This document shows, piece by piece, positions 49,828-59,907 of a stretch of DNA of 64,000 bases (position 1 is its first letter; each line of letters opens with the position of its first letter). The position numbers and the translations under genes were made by a program. Source of the DNA: Novosphingobium sp. (GTDB lineage Bacteria; Pseudomonadota; Alphaproteobacteria; Sphingomonadales; Sphingomonadaceae); assembly GCA_017745295.1 (NCBI GenBank), contig JAGHZR010000008.1, positions 62,001 through 126,000 on the forward strand. The letters are read 5' to 3'. The notes under the pieces were generated by a model. It was given only the letters and a program-made list of their open reading frames with translations, ran no database searches and was not told the origin of the DNA.

Positions 49828-50568
49828 ATGTCGACTTTTGATGAAGTGTCCGTGAGCATTGTCGGTTTCAACTCCCTCGTCAGGGAAGGGATCTGCAAGA
49901 TCCTCGACAAGTGTGAATTCAAGTGCACCCGGTTCTTCAAGGACTGTGACGCGGTGCTCAGCGACAGTGACATGCCGCCGGTGGGCCTCACGGTTTTCGA
50001 CATGGGAACCTGCGGCGACCTGCTCGAATGCCTTCCCGCCATGAAGGAACGCCATCCGCAGATGCGGGCGGTGCTGCTGACCGACGAATTCGACTTCGGC
50101 CAGATGGTGGAAGCCTTCCAGCTCGGCGCCCATGCCTTCCTGCTGAAGGAAATCGGCTCCGAACCGCTGATCGAGTCGCTGCGATTGGTTAACCAGGGCG
50201 AAAAGGTATTGCCGAGCGCGCTGCTGCAGCACCTGCCGCAGAAGCAGATCATCGCCGAGGGCAAGGCGGAAGTGCAAGTCCAGCTCAGCGAACTGCTCTC
50301 CGAACGCGAGATCGACACGCTGCGCTGCCTGGTCATGGGCTATCCCAACAAGGTGATCGCCTATCGCCTCGATATCAGCGAGGCGACCGTGAAGGTCCAC
50401 GTCAAGGCGATCCTGCGCAAGCTGATGGTGCAGAACCGCACCCAGGCGGCGATCTGGGCGGTCAACCAGGGTCTCATCACCCATGGCGGCGAGTTCCGCG
50501 AGACCGCGGACTACGTGCCGGTCGAGGAAACCGTCCGCGCACCGGTGGCGCTGGCGATCGCCCGCTGA
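49828..50568 (+). CDS. LuxR/NarL-type regulator with a degenerate receiver
   Basis: C-terminal LSEREIDTLRCLVMGYPNKVIAYRLDISEATVKVHVKAILRKLMVQNRTQAAIWA; N-terminal receiver-like fold lacks the usual acidic pair. Confidence 0.85.
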   Translation: MSTFDEVSVSIVGFNSLVREGICKILDKCEFKCTRFFKDCDAVLSDSDMPPVGLTVFDMGTCGDLLECLPAMKERHPQMRAVLLTDEFDFGQMVEAFQLGAHAFLLKEIGSEPLIESLRLVNQGEKVLPSALLQHLPQKQIIAEGKAEVQVQLSELLSEREIDTLRCLVMGYPNKVIAYRLDISEATVKVHVKAILRKLMVQNRTQAAIWAVNQGLITHGGEFRETADYVPVEETVRAPVALAIAR

Positions 50569-50632
50569 AACGGGCGACGGGGCAAGAAACAGGGGGCCGG
50601 CCGATATCTCGGCCGGCCACTGGAACAGGGTT

Positions 50633-51613
50633 CTACTTTTCCCGCACGACGCAGCGGAAACCGATATGCGTCGTAGCCGTGTCGATCATTTCGGGATGGC
50701 GCGCGGCAGGGCGATAGCGCTGGCAATAGTTCGCCGCGCAAAGATGCGATCCGCCCTTGATGACCTTGCGGCCGATCTTCACCAGCGGCTGGGACGGGTC
50801 GAAGCTCTCCTTCAGCTTGGCGCCCTTCGGATTGCTGATCGCGCAGCACGAACTTCCGGACTTCTTCGGCGCCTCGGGACGCTCGGACCACCAGTCCCGC
50901 GTCCATTCCCAGGTATTGCCGATCATGTCGTAGAGGCCGTAGCCGTTGGCCGGGAAGCTGCGCACCGGCGACGTGCGTTCCCATCCGTCGAGGCACTGGT
51001 TGGCGAAGGGGAACAGCCCCTGCCAGTAGTTCGCCATCATCCGCCCCTCGGGCGCGAGTTCGTCGCCCCAGGCATAGTCCGCGTCATCGAGGCCGCCCTT
51101 GGCCGCGAATTCGAACTCGGCTTCGGTCGGCAGGTCCTTGCCCGCCCATCTGGCATAGGCCTCGGTATCGGCGTAGGCGACGTGGACGACGGGATGATCC
51201 CAGAGATCGAGCGCCTCGACATCGCTGTCCGGGCCCAGCGGATGGCGCCAGTCCGCGCCGAATTCGAAGTTCCACCAATTGGCGGGATTGGCGGTATCCA
51301 CCGGGGTCGCGGTCTTGCGGAACACCAGCGATCCGGCCTGTGCCATCTCCGGCGGCATGCCGGGATAGTCCTTGGGGTCGGGCGCGATCTCGGCCACGGT
51401 CGTATAGCCGGTCGCTGCGACGAAGCGGGCGAAGTCGCGGTTGGTGATGGGCGCTTCGTCGATCCAGAAGGCATCGACCGAGACGCGCCGCAGCGGCGCT
51501 TCCTCCGGGTAGAAGTTTTCCGATCCCATCGAAAAAGTGCCGCCCGGCACGCGGATCATGCCGCGCAGGCGTTCGCTGCCTTCGGCCGAAGTCGGGGGCA
51601 GGGTCTCGGTCAT
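50633..51613 (-). CDS. Formylglycine-generating enzyme (SUMF1/FGE-sulfatase) family protein
   Basis: IRVPGGTFSMGSENFYPEEAPLRRVSVDAFWIDEAPITN; GGSHLCAANYCQRYRPAARHPE with both catalytic-type Cys. Confidence 0.9.
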   Translation of the reverse strand: MTETLPPTSAEGSERLRGMIRVPGGTFSMGSENFYPEEAPLRRVSVDAFWIDEAPITNRDFARFVAATGYTTVAEIAPDPKDYPGMPPEMAQAGSLVFRKTATPVDTANPANWWNFEFGADWRHPLGPDSDVEALDLWDHPVVHVAYADTEAYARWAGKDLPTEAEFEFAAKGGLDDADYAWGDELAPEGRMMANYWQGLFPFANQCLDGWERTSPVRSFPANGYGLYDMIGNTWEWTRDWWSERPEAPKKSGSSCCAISNPKGAKLKESFDPSQPLVKIGRKVIKGGSHLCAANYCQRYRPAARHPEMIDTATTHIGFRCVVREK

Positions 51614-51706
51614 TCCAGGTCCTCTCAGTGGATCTCCGCCCTCTCTAGGGTCGCTTCGATCCCGCGCCAAATGCGTAATTCGAAAGCAAGGGGATCGGCC
51701 TGAACC

Positions 51707-53023
51707 TTACCCGAGTTCCTTTTCCTTCTCCGCATAGAGACGCTCCAGTTCGGCGCGGCTCTTCTTCTCGGCGGCGGTCTTGAGCTGGCCGCAGGCCGCA
51801 TCGATGTCGCGCCCGCGCGGGGTGCGTACCGGGGCCGAGATACCGCCCTTGAACACGATGTCCGAGAAGGCCCTGATCCGCTCCGGTGTCGAGCATTCGT
51901 ACTGCGCGCCCGGCCAGGGGTTGAACGGGATCAGGTTTACCTTGGCGGGAAGGTCGTACTTCTTCAGCAGGCGGACGAGTTCGTGCGCGTCGGCGTCGCT
52001 GTCGTTCTTGTCCTTGAGCATCACGTATTCGAACGTGATGCGTCGCGCGTTCGAGGCACCCGGATAGTCGGCGCAGGCCTGGAGCAGGTCCTCGATGCCG
52101 TACTTCTTGTTGACCGGCACGATCTCGTCGCGGACGTCCTTGGTCACCGCGTGGAGCGAGACCGCCAGGTTCACGCCGATTTCCTCGCCGCAGCGGGCCA
52201 TCTGCGGGATCACGCCCGAGGTCGAAAGGGTAATGCGGCGCTTCGACAGGGCCAGGCCGTCACCGTCCATGACCAGCTTCAGCGCATCGCGCACATTGTC
52301 GAAATTGTAGAGCGGCTCGCCCATGCCCATCATCACGATGTTGGTGAGCAGGCGGCCGTCCGACGAGTAACCGCCTTCCTCGTCGTCGCTGTCGGCGCCA
52401 TCCACGCCGTCCCCGAAGGCGAAGTCCATGCGGCCCTTGGGCCATTCGCCCAGCGTATCGCGCGCCAGCATGACCTGGCCGACGATCTCGCCCACCGTCA
52501 GGTTGCGCACGAGGCGCATCGTGCCGGTGTGGCAGAAGCGGCAGTTGAGCGTGCAGCCGACTTGCGAGGAGACGCAAAGCGTGCCGCGATCCGCATCGGG
52601 GATGAACACCATCTCGAAGTCGTGCGCGTCCGCCGTGCGCAGCAGCCACTTGCGGGTGCCGTCGCTGGAATGCTGGGCCTCGACGATTTCCGGGCGGCCG
52701 ATCACGAAGCGCTCGGCGAGCCAGGGGCGCATGGTCTTGGCGATGTCGGTCATCGCCTCGAACTCGGTGACGCCGCGGTGGTAGAGCCAGTGGTAGACCT
52801 GCTTGGCGCGCAGCTTGGCGGCCTTGGCGTCGAGACCGGCGCTTTCGAACAGTTCCGCGATCCGCTTCTTCGGCAGGCCGATCAGGTCCAGCCGGCCGTC
52901 CTCGCGCGGGGTCACGCCCTCCACGAGGTTCGGGCGGGGCACCGGCACGGGGTCGATATGGCCCGGGATCGGCATCGGGGCAGCGCCGTTGGCGCCGGGA
53001 AGGGTCTGGGTCGCGTCTGTCAT
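51707..53023 (-). CDS. rlmN: 23S rRNA/tRNA adenine C2-methyltransferase RlmN (radical SAM)
   Basis: [69 protein letters not shown]. Confidence 0.96.
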   Translation of the reverse strand: MTDATQTLPGANGAAPMPIPGHIDPVPVPRPNLVEGVTPREDGRLDLIGLPKKRIAELFESAGLDAKAAKLRAKQVYHWLYHRGVTEFEAMTDIAKTMRPWLAERFVIGRPEIVEAQHSSDGTRKWLLRTADAHDFEMVFIPDADRGTLCVSSQVGCTLNCRFCHTGTMRLVRNLTVGEIVGQVMLARDTLGEWPKGRMDFAFGDGVDGADSDDEEGGYSSDGRLLTNIVMMGMGEPLYNFDNVRDALKLVMDGDGLALSKRRITLSTSGVIPQMARCGEEIGVNLAVSLHAVTKDVRDEIVPVNKKYGIEDLLQACADYPGASNARRITFEYVMLKDKNDSDADAHELVRLLKKYDLPAKVNLIPFNPWPGAQYECSTPERIRAFSDIVFKGGISAPVRTPRGRDIDAACGQLKTAAEKKSRAELERLYAEKEKELG

Positions 53024-53290
53024 GATTGGGCGGCCATATAGTGCATTCGCGGCCAAAACGGAAGATGCGCGCGCAGAGGTGCCCGCGCGAACCCCGCGAC
53101 AGCCCTTGGAGTTCCCGCCGCCGGGCGCTCGCCGGGGGCGCTCCGTCGATCAAGTGTGACAGAAAAACATCAGCATTTTCGTTGTGTTAGGTTCAGGAAA
53201 CCGACCACGTATGACGAACATTTGACCAGTCCGGACGGGCCGGTCGCCGAAACGGATGCCCGCCGAAAAGAACAAGGAATGGAGCATCAC

Positions 53291-53959
53291 ATGAAGAACA
53301 TTCTCGTCTGCCTCGCCGCCGGTTCGGCACTCGCCTCGGTCCCCGTCATGGCGCAGGACACCGGCCCCGCGCAGCCTTTCTCGGGCTTCCACGTCGAGGC
53401 GCTTGCCGGTTACGACGTGACCAAGGCCGGCAGCAGCGTCGATGACGACGTCAATGTCGACAACGACCAGTCGATCGACGGCTTCGCCTACGGTGTCGGC
53501 GCGGGCTACGACTTCCGCTCGGGCAACCTGGTCTTCGGTCCCGAGGCCGAAGTGACCTGGTCCACCGCCAAGACCAAGTTCAACAATGGCGATTTCGAGG
53601 GCTTCGGCATCGGCAACGTCAAGACCAACCGCGACCTCTACGTCGGCGCCCGCCTCGGCTATGTCGTCACGCCGACCACGATGGTCTACGCCAAGGGCGG
53701 CTACACCAATGCCAAGTTCGACGTGCGCAGCACTTTCGGCACCGTCGAGACCAACCGCGACATCGACGCCGACGGCTGGCGCATCGGCGCGGGCGTGGAG
53801 CAGGCAGTCACCAACAACGCCTTCGTGAAGCTCGAATATCGCTACTCGAACTACAGCAAGGGTGAGATCGACTACACCGGCGACATTCCGGACGGCACCC
53901 GCTTCAACCTCGACACCGACCGTCACCAGGTCATGGTCGGCGCTGGCGTGCGCTTCTGA
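53291..53959 (+). CDS. Outer-membrane beta-barrel protein (OmpA/Omp25-like porin family)
   Basis: Signal peptide MKNILVCLAAGSALASVPVMAQ; GFHVEALAGYDVTKAG; C-terminal HQVMVGAGVRF. Confidence 0.85.
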   Translation: MKNILVCLAAGSALASVPVMAQDTGPAQPFSGFHVEALAGYDVTKAGSSVDDDVNVDNDQSIDGFAYGVGAGYDFRSGNLVFGPEAEVTWSTAKTKFNNGDFEGFGIGNVKTNRDLYVGARLGYVVTPTTMVYAKGGYTNAKFDVRSTFGTVETNRDIDADGWRIGAGVEQAVTNNAFVKLEYRYSNYSKGEIDYTGDIPDGTRFNLDTDRHQVMVGAGVRF

Positions 53960-53979
53960 GCGAGCGACGAATGCGGAAG

Positions 53980-54009
53980 AGGGCGGGGACGAAAGTTCCC
54001 GCCCTTTTT
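53980..54009 (+). terminator. Terminator downstream of the OMP gene
   Basis: AGGGCGGG...CCCGCCCTTTTT. Confidence 0.65.
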
Positions 54010-54076
54010 CGTGGGCGCGCAAGGGCGGCTGCCAGACCAATCACTGTCCCTACGTCCAACCCCTAAGCGCCCACCT

Positions 54077-54167
54077 CCCACTCCGCTCAGGCTGAGCTTG
54101 TCGAAGCCCCCCGCGGCGTGGCGCTGTGGCTCCCATCCTTCGACAAGCTCAGGATGAGCGGAGTGGG
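54077..54167. repeat. Large REP-like palindrome (arms CCCACTCCGCTCA(gg/tc)CTGAGCTTGTCGAAG)
   Basis: Two ~30-bp near-perfect inverted arms between convergent genes. Confidence 0.8.
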
Positions 54168-54212
54168 AGGCCGAGAGCGGGAAACTGCGGAACGGACACC
54201 CGCGACCGTGCG

Positions 54213-54722
54213 CTATTGCAGCTTGGCGCAGCCGATCAACGCGGCATCCATCGCCGAGGCAGCGCCCGAGAGCGCCCAGGCATTGACGAAGCGCCGCCCC
54301 TGCCGGTCCCGCGCGGTGACGGTCATGCGGGGAGCCGAGCGCATGGCGGCGACGATGGCGGCATTGTCCTTCTCGTCCCGCCCCCAGGCATCGCCTTCGC
54401 CCGCTGCAAGAACGAAGCGCTGCCCGCTCAGCGAAAGCGTGACTTGCGCCCCCTGCGCCAAGCGCCGCGAAAGCCGGAAATGCACCTGCCCCCGCGCCCC
54501 GCGCCGGGGCCAGGTGCCTATCGCCGCGAAAGGTTGATACTCGCGCGCCGCCGTGTTGGGCTCGGCCATGGCGATGGCATAGCAGCGCGGGATCACCGGA
54601 TCGCGAAACGCGCCCCAGCCTGCGTAGATACCCAGACTCTCGCGGGCGAGCGCGGGTGCAGCGGGCAGCGCAATGAGGCAGCCCGCAATCGTCAGGGCAA
54701 GTGCAGGGAATCGGAAAGTCAC
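54213..54722 (-). CDS. Hypothetical secreted protein, translationally coupled to greB (possibly IalB-like)
   Basis: GTG start overlaps the greB TGA (GTGA); signal peptide VTFRFPALALTIAGCLIALPAAPALA. Confidence 0.6.
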   Translation of the reverse strand: MTFRFPALALTIAGCLIALPAAPALARESLGIYAGWGAFRDPVIPRCYAIAMAEPNTAAREYQPFAAIGTWPRRGARGQVHFRLSRRLAQGAQVTLSLSGQRFVLAAGEGDAWGRDEKDNAAIVAAMRSAPRMTVTARDRQGRRFVNAWALSGAASAMDAALIGCAKLQ

Positions 54723-55204
54723 CGGACCGGGTACTCGATCTCCATGACTTCCCATTCCTTCTCGCCCGAGGGCAGGCGGACCATCTTGAGGTCGCCCACG
54801 GCGGCGCCGCGCAGGGCGCGGGCGAGGGGGGCGCTCCAGCCGATCAGGCCTTTCGCCGCGTCCTGCTCGTCGTCGCCGACGATGGTCAGCGTCTTGTGGA
54901 CGTCGTCCTCGTCGGCGATCGTCACGGTGGCGCCGAAGAAGACCTTGCCGCGCTCGGTCTGGTCGGCCGGGTTCACCACCCGCAGCGCCTTCATCCGGCG
55001 CGCGAGATAGCCGAGTTCGCGGTCGATCTCGCGCATGCGCTTGCGGCCGTAGAGATAGTCGCCGTTCTCCGAACGGTCGCCGTTGCCCGCCGCCCAGGAG
55101 ACGATCTCGACGATCTCCGGGCGCTCCTTGCCGAGCAGGTGGTCGTAGCGGGCGCGCAGTGCGGCCATGCCTGCGGGCGAAATCGGAGGACCGGACAGTT
55201 TCAT
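54719..55204 (-). CDS. greB: GreA/GreB-family transcription elongation factor, GreB-like
   Basis: ISPAGMAALRARYDHLLGKERPEIVEIVSWAAGNGDRSENGDYLYGRKRMREIDRELGYL. Confidence 0.92.
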   Translation of the reverse strand: MKLSGPPISPAGMAALRARYDHLLGKERPEIVEIVSWAAGNGDRSENGDYLYGRKRMREIDRELGYLARRMKALRVVNPADQTERGKVFFGATVTIADEDDVHKTLTIVGDDEQDAAKGLIGWSAPLARALRGAAVGDLKMVRLPSGEKEWEVMEIEYPVR

Positions 55205-55337
55205 GGCCTGATCCTTATAAAGCATTTCCCCAGACGCAAAGCCCCGGCCAAGTCCTCCGCCACCTTCTCCACCACCTTGCACCGGCGCTATTAGTCCGAC
55301 AAAAGAGCGGCCTAAGAATTGGGAGCAAGGACAGATC

Positions 55338-56711
55338 ATGGAATTTTCACGCCGTATCGCGTTGCTCGCCGCCGCTTCCGCGCCGCTGGCCGGGTTCGCC
55401 GCAAGGGTGGGTGCGCAAGTCGCTGGTCCTTCGGCTGCCCTCGAACCCGCCCCCGGCGCCGCGCTTGCGCCGCGCCCGCCGATGGGCTGGAACAGCTGGA
55501 ACAGCTTTGCCGGGACCATCACCGAAACACAGGCCCTCGAAACCGCCGCGATCATGCGCGAGAAGCTGCTGCCCTTCGGCTACGACGTCTTCACCGTCGA
55601 TATCCAGTGGTACGAGCCGGAGGCCAAGAGCTACACCTACAACGCCAACCCGGTCCCGGCGCTCGACGCCCATGGCCGGGTGATCCCCGCCCCGAACCGC
55701 TTCCCTTCGTCGAAAGGCGGGAAGGGCTTCGCGCCGCTCGCCGCCAAAGTCCACGCCATGGGCATGAAGTTCGGCATCCACGTCATGCGCGGCATCCCGC
55801 GCCACGCCGTGAAGCTCAACCTCCCCGTGCTGGGCACCAGGCTGCGCGCGCAGGACATCGCCGATACCTCCAGCGTGTGCTCCTGGAACCCCGACATGTA
55901 CGGCGTCGACATGAGCAAGCCCGGCGCCCAGGAATACTACGACAGCGTGTTCCAGCTCTACGCCTCCTGGGGCGTCGATTTCGTCAAGATGGATGACATG
56001 AGCCGTCCCTACGACGCCCACGCGCCGGAGATCGAGGCCGCCGCCAAGGCCATCGCCCGCTGCGGCCGCCCCATGGTGCTGAGCCTCTCCCCCGGCGAAA
56101 CCCCCGTCCTTCGCGGCGCCCACGTCCGCCAGCACGCGCAGATGTGGCGCATCTCCGACGACTTCTGGGACGAGTGGGCGCAACTCCACGCCCAATTCAC
56201 GCGCCTCGAAAACTGGACGCCGTTCCGCGGCCCCGGCTCCTGGCCCGACGCCGACATGCTCCCCCTCGGCCGCCTCGCGCTGGGCGACCGCGACACCCGC
56301 TTCAACCCCGACGAACAGCGCACGCTGATGACGCTCTGGTCGATCGCCCGCTCGCCGCTCATCATGGGCGGCGACCTGCGCCACCTCGACGCACCGACAC
56401 TGGCGCTGCTGACCAACCGCGAAGTGCTGGCGGTGAACCAGTCGAGCACCGACAATACGCCGCTGTTCCTTGACGACGGCACCAAGGTCTGGACGGCGCG
56501 GGCCGAGGGCAGCACGGATCGCTACGTGGCGCTGTTTAACGTGTCCGACCAGCCGCGGGAGGTGAGCGTGGCGCTCTCGTTGCTTGGTCTCGGTGGCAAG
56601 GCGTCGGTGCGCGATTTGTGGGAAGGAAAGGACCTTGGCGTCGTCGAAGGGCGCGTTTCGGTGCGGCTTGCTTCGCATGGGGCAGGGTTGTTCAGGGTGA
56701 AGAGCATTTAA
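55338..56711 (+). CDS. Glycoside hydrolase family 27 protein (alpha-galactosidase-like)
   Basis: RPPMGWNSWNSFAGTITE; VDFVKMDDMSRPY; GPGSWPDADMLPLG. Confidence 0.92.
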   Translation: MEFSRRIALLAAASAPLAGFAARVGAQVAGPSAALEPAPGAALAPRPPMGWNSWNSFAGTITETQALETAAIMREKLLPFGYDVFTVDIQWYEPEAKSYTYNANPVPALDAHGRVIPAPNRFPSSKGGKGFAPLAAKVHAMGMKFGIHVMRGIPRHAVKLNLPVLGTRLRAQDIADTSSVCSWNPDMYGVDMSKPGAQEYYDSVFQLYASWGVDFVKMDDMSRPYDAHAPEIEAAAKAIARCGRPMVLSLSPGETPVLRGAHVRQHAQMWRISDDFWDEWAQLHAQFTRLENWTPFRGPGSWPDADMLPLGRLALGDRDTRFNPDEQRTLMTLWSIARSPLIMGGDLRHLDAPTLALLTNREVLAVNQSSTDNTPLFLDDGTKVWTARAEGSTDRYVALFNVSDQPREVSVALSLLGLGGKASVRDLWEGKDLGVVEGRVSVRLASHGAGLFRVKSI

Positions 56712-56713
56712 GG

Positions 56714-56898
56714 AGGAAGTCCTGGGGGATGATCCCCCAGACCCTCAAAATGTCAGCGTCGCGCGCGGCTTGACGTTCTGCGCTCTCTGCGGCGCAGCCA
56801 ATAAGTCTCCCGACGCGACCATGGGCGCGCAACGGATAGGCTGGGCGTGACCTGGACGGTATTGGGGTGCAGGGGTGTTAACCCCTGCTTCTTCCCTT
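56714..56898 (+). repeat. Dispersed intergenic element, copy C
   Basis: CTGGGGGATGATCCCCCAG at 56722-56740 and GCAGGGGTGTTAACCCCTGC at 56869-56888; core shared with copies A and B. Confidence 0.9.
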
Positions 56899-56912
56899 AA
56901 CCTTCCAAACCT

Positions 56913-58889
56913 TCACCCCGGCGCCCGCTTCCCGATCAACTGCGTAAGCGGCGTACTCCCGCGATAGCCCGACTGGGTCGGATACATCGACTCATAGACC
57001 ACGGCGTTCTCCAGCACGCGCTGGATATAGTTCTTGGTCTCGTAGATCGGGATCTGCTCCAGCCAGTCGATCCAGTCGACTGCGCCGGTGCGGGGGTCGC
57101 CGTTGGCCGCCAGCCACTTGTTCACATTGCCTGCGCCTGCGTTGTAGGCGCCCACCGCCAGCGGCAGCGAGCCGCCGAAGTAGTTGCGCATGCGGGTGAA
57201 GTAGGCGTCGCCGAGGCGGATGTTGTAGGTGGCGTCGCTGACCAGCTGGTTCTGGTCGTAGGCGAGGCCGAGCTTGCCCGCCTGTTCGCGCGCGGTGGCG
57301 GGCATGAGCTGCATCAGGCCGCGAGCTCCGGCGTGGCTGAGTGCGTTCTGGGCGAACTGGCTCTCCTGCCGGGTGAGGGCGTGGACCATGGCGAAGTCGG
57401 CGCCCGGCGGCATGGGGATCAGCGGGTAGGCGATCTGGCCGAAGTCCTGGTAGCCGTCGCCGTGGGCGCTCTGGCCGAGGATCACGGCAAGGTCGCGGCG
57501 GCCGATGTCGCGGGCGAGTTCGGCGACGAGGACGTGGTCGCTCTCGCTCTGGGCCTGGTCGGAGATTTCGCGGAAGAACTGGACGGTGGTGCGCCAGTCG
57601 CCGTCGCGGGCGACGTCACGCACGGCATTGGTCAGCGGCTTGGCGAAGAAGGCGCTGCGTTCGGCCTGTGTCGGCACGCCGCGTGGGCGGGTGTCGAGGT
57701 CGGGCAGGGGGCGGCCCAGCCGTTCGAGCGCGAGCTGGCCGTAGAAGTAGTGCGGATAGGCGGCGGCCATCTGGAAGTAGCGGTTGGCGCCCGCAGTGTC
57801 CCCGGCCTTGGCGAGCGCGCGGCCTGCCCAGTAGAAGCCCTTGGAGCGGGTGCCCGGCGTTTGCGCGGCGGCGCCGTAGCGGTAGAACAGCGGCGCGGCG
57901 CGGCGGGCGTCGCCCAGTTGCCAGAGCGCCTTGGTGCCGCCCAGCCAGACGAGCGTGGTATAGTCGTCGCGCAGGCGGAACGAGAGCTGGCTGATGTCGG
58001 TGCCGGGGGCGAAGGCGTCGTCGATGCCGCCGGCGATCCGCACCGCCGAATCCGCGCCCGCGCCCTTGGCGGCGGTGAGCAGTTCGCGCACCCACTTCTC
58101 CGGCTCGGGCACCGGCGTCGTCAGGGTGGGGCGATTGGACAGGAGGGCGATCTCGGCGGGCAGGTTGCCGCTCTTGCGGGCCTGCACGGCGCGGGCGTAG
58201 ATATAGCCCGCGTCGGCGTTCATCTGCGGGGTCAAGGTCAGGCCCAGCGTGCCGGGGGGCGAGCCTTGCAGCATCGTCAGCCGCTCCATGAACAAGGCGC
58301 GGCGCTCGGCGGAGACGAAGGAGATCTGCCGCTCGGCTTGCGCGGTCTCGCCCTGCCAGAGCAGGCGGTCCATGCGGGTGTCGTGGTCGGCTGTGGTGAG
58401 GGCGCCGCGATATGTCGCGAGGATCGCTGCCTCATCGCTCGGCGCCAGAGTGCCGCCGCGCCAGGCGGCGAGGGCGCGCTGTTGGGCTTCGGGGCGGCGT
58501 AAGGTGGTCAGCGCCGTGGCATAGCGCCCGGCGGCCTGGTTCGAGAGCGGCGGATAGCGGGTGAAGAACGCGACCACGGAATTGGCGTCGGGCGACTGGC
58601 TCACCAGCGCGCGCTCGGCCGAACCGCGAATCTTGTCGGCCTGCGGATAGCCGGGATAGGTCAGCAGAAAGCTGGAATAGCTGCCGAAATCGAACCCGTC
58701 CGAGGCCACGAGCTGGCGCCAGCGGTCGATCGACTGGTGGACGGCCATGTCGTGCGACTGCATGGAACGCGCCTTCGCAAGGTCCCATTCGCGGCCGTCC
58801 TGAGCGGCTGCGGGGGTCCCGAAAGCGATGCCGAATGCGGCGGTCGAAGCAAGCAAGACGAGGGGGGCAACACGCTGCATGCTGGACAT
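56913..58889 (-). CDS. Soluble lytic murein transglycosylase-like protein
   Basis: Signal peptide; SLT motif ALTRQESQFAQNALSHAGARGLMQLMPATAREQA; LAVGAYNAGAGNVNKWL. Confidence 0.92.
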   Translation of the reverse strand: MSSMQRVAPLVLLASTAAFGIAFGTPAAAQDGREWDLAKARSMQSHDMAVHQSIDRWRQLVASDGFDFGSYSSFLLTYPGYPQADKIRGSAERALVSQSPDANSVVAFFTRYPPLSNQAAGRYATALTTLRRPEAQQRALAAWRGGTLAPSDEAAILATYRGALTTADHDTRMDRLLWQGETAQAERQISFVSAERRALFMERLTMLQGSPPGTLGLTLTPQMNADAGYIYARAVQARKSGNLPAEIALLSNRPTLTTPVPEPEKWVRELLTAAKGAGADSAVRIAGGIDDAFAPGTDISQLSFRLRDDYTTLVWLGGTKALWQLGDARRAAPLFYRYGAAAQTPGTRSKGFYWAGRALAKAGDTAGANRYFQMAAAYPHYFYGQLALERLGRPLPDLDTRPRGVPTQAERSAFFAKPLTNAVRDVARDGDWRTTVQFFREISDQAQSESDHVLVAELARDIGRRDLAVILGQSAHGDGYQDFGQIAYPLIPMPPGADFAMVHALTRQESQFAQNALSHAGARGLMQLMPATAREQAGKLGLAYDQNQLVSDATYNIRLGDAYFTRMRNYFGGSLPLAVGAYNAGAGNVNKWLAANGDPRTGAVDWIDWLEQIPIYETKNYIQRVLENAVVYESMYPTQSGYRGSTPLTQLIGKRAPG

Positions 58890-58969
58890 TTTGGGAAAAG
58901 GCTCCTTATCAGGCGCTGAACATCGGGTCCGTCGGGCTCGATCATTGAACATCCGGTGAGGTAAAGTCC

Positions 58970-59851
58970 ATGTTCTCGGGTTCCATTCCAGCGCTTGTTA
59001 CACCGTTTCGCGACGGAGCGTTCGATGAACAGGCCTTTCGGCGACTCGTGGACTGGCAGATCGAATCGGGGTCCTCGGCGCTCGTTCCCTGCGGCACGAC
59101 CGGCGAAAATTCGACGCTTTCGAACGCCGAGCACCACCGCGTCATCGAACTCTGCGTCGAGCAGGCGGCGGGCCGAGTGCCAGTGATCGCCGGCTGCGGC
59201 AGCAACGATACGATGAATGCGCTGCTGCACATGAATTTCTCCAAGAAGTGCGGCGCCTCCGCCGCGCTGCTGGTGGCGCCGTATTACAACCGGCCGAGCC
59301 AGGAAGGGTTGCTGGCGCATTTCACTTATCTGGCGGAAAACAACGACCTGCCGATCGTGCTCTACAATGTGCCCGGCCGTACCGTCACCGACCTGCTGCC
59401 GGAAACCGTCTGCGAACTGGCACGCCGCTTCCCCGATCGCTTCATCGCCATCAAGGACGCCAGCGGCGATCTCAGCCGCGTGACCGACCACCGCATGGGC
59501 ATTGGCAAGCATTTCGTGCAGCTCTGCGGCGACGACGAGCTGGCGCTGCCGTTCAACGCGGCGGGCGGCGTCGGCTGCATCTCGGTGACGGCCAATGTCG
59601 CGCCGAAGCTCTGCGCCGAGTTCCAGGCGGCCTGCGCCGCCAACGATCTGGAGGAAGCGCGCCGCCTCAACGACCTGCTCTATCCGCTGCACTACGCGAT
59701 GTTCGAGGACAGCTCGCCGGGACCGTGCAAGTACGCGCTGGCGCAAGTCCACGACTGGATCGAGAACGAACTTCGCCTGCCGCTGGTGCCGTGCAGCGAC
59801 AAAGCCCGCACCGCCGTGGACGAAGCGCTGGTCCACGCCGGACTGGTCTGA
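58970..59851 (+). CDS. dapA: 4-hydroxy-tetrahydrodipicolinate synthase
   Basis: SGSIPALVTPFRDGAFDEQAFRRLVDWQIESGSSALVPCGTTGENSTLS; YYNRPSQEG; VLYNVPGRTVTDL. Confidence 0.96.
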   Translation: MFSGSIPALVTPFRDGAFDEQAFRRLVDWQIESGSSALVPCGTTGENSTLSNAEHHRVIELCVEQAAGRVPVIAGCGSNDTMNALLHMNFSKKCGASAALLVAPYYNRPSQEGLLAHFTYLAENNDLPIVLYNVPGRTVTDLLPETVCELARRFPDRFIAIKDASGDLSRVTDHRMGIGKHFVQLCGDDELALPFNAAGGVGCISVTANVAPKLCAEFQAACAANDLEEARRLNDLLYPLHYAMFEDSSPGPCKYALAQVHDWIENELRLPLVPCSDKARTAVDEALVHAGLV

Positions 59852-59863
59852 AAGTGAATATGC

Positions 59864-59895
59864 CGTCGTCCCGGACCTGATCCGGGACGACGTTT
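59864..59895. terminator. Perfect hairpin between convergent dapA and S9 peptidase genes
   Basis: CGTCGTCCCGGA-CCTGA-TCCGGGACGACG followed by TTT. Confidence 0.6.
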
Positions 59896-59907
59896 ATAGG
59901 CCGGCCC

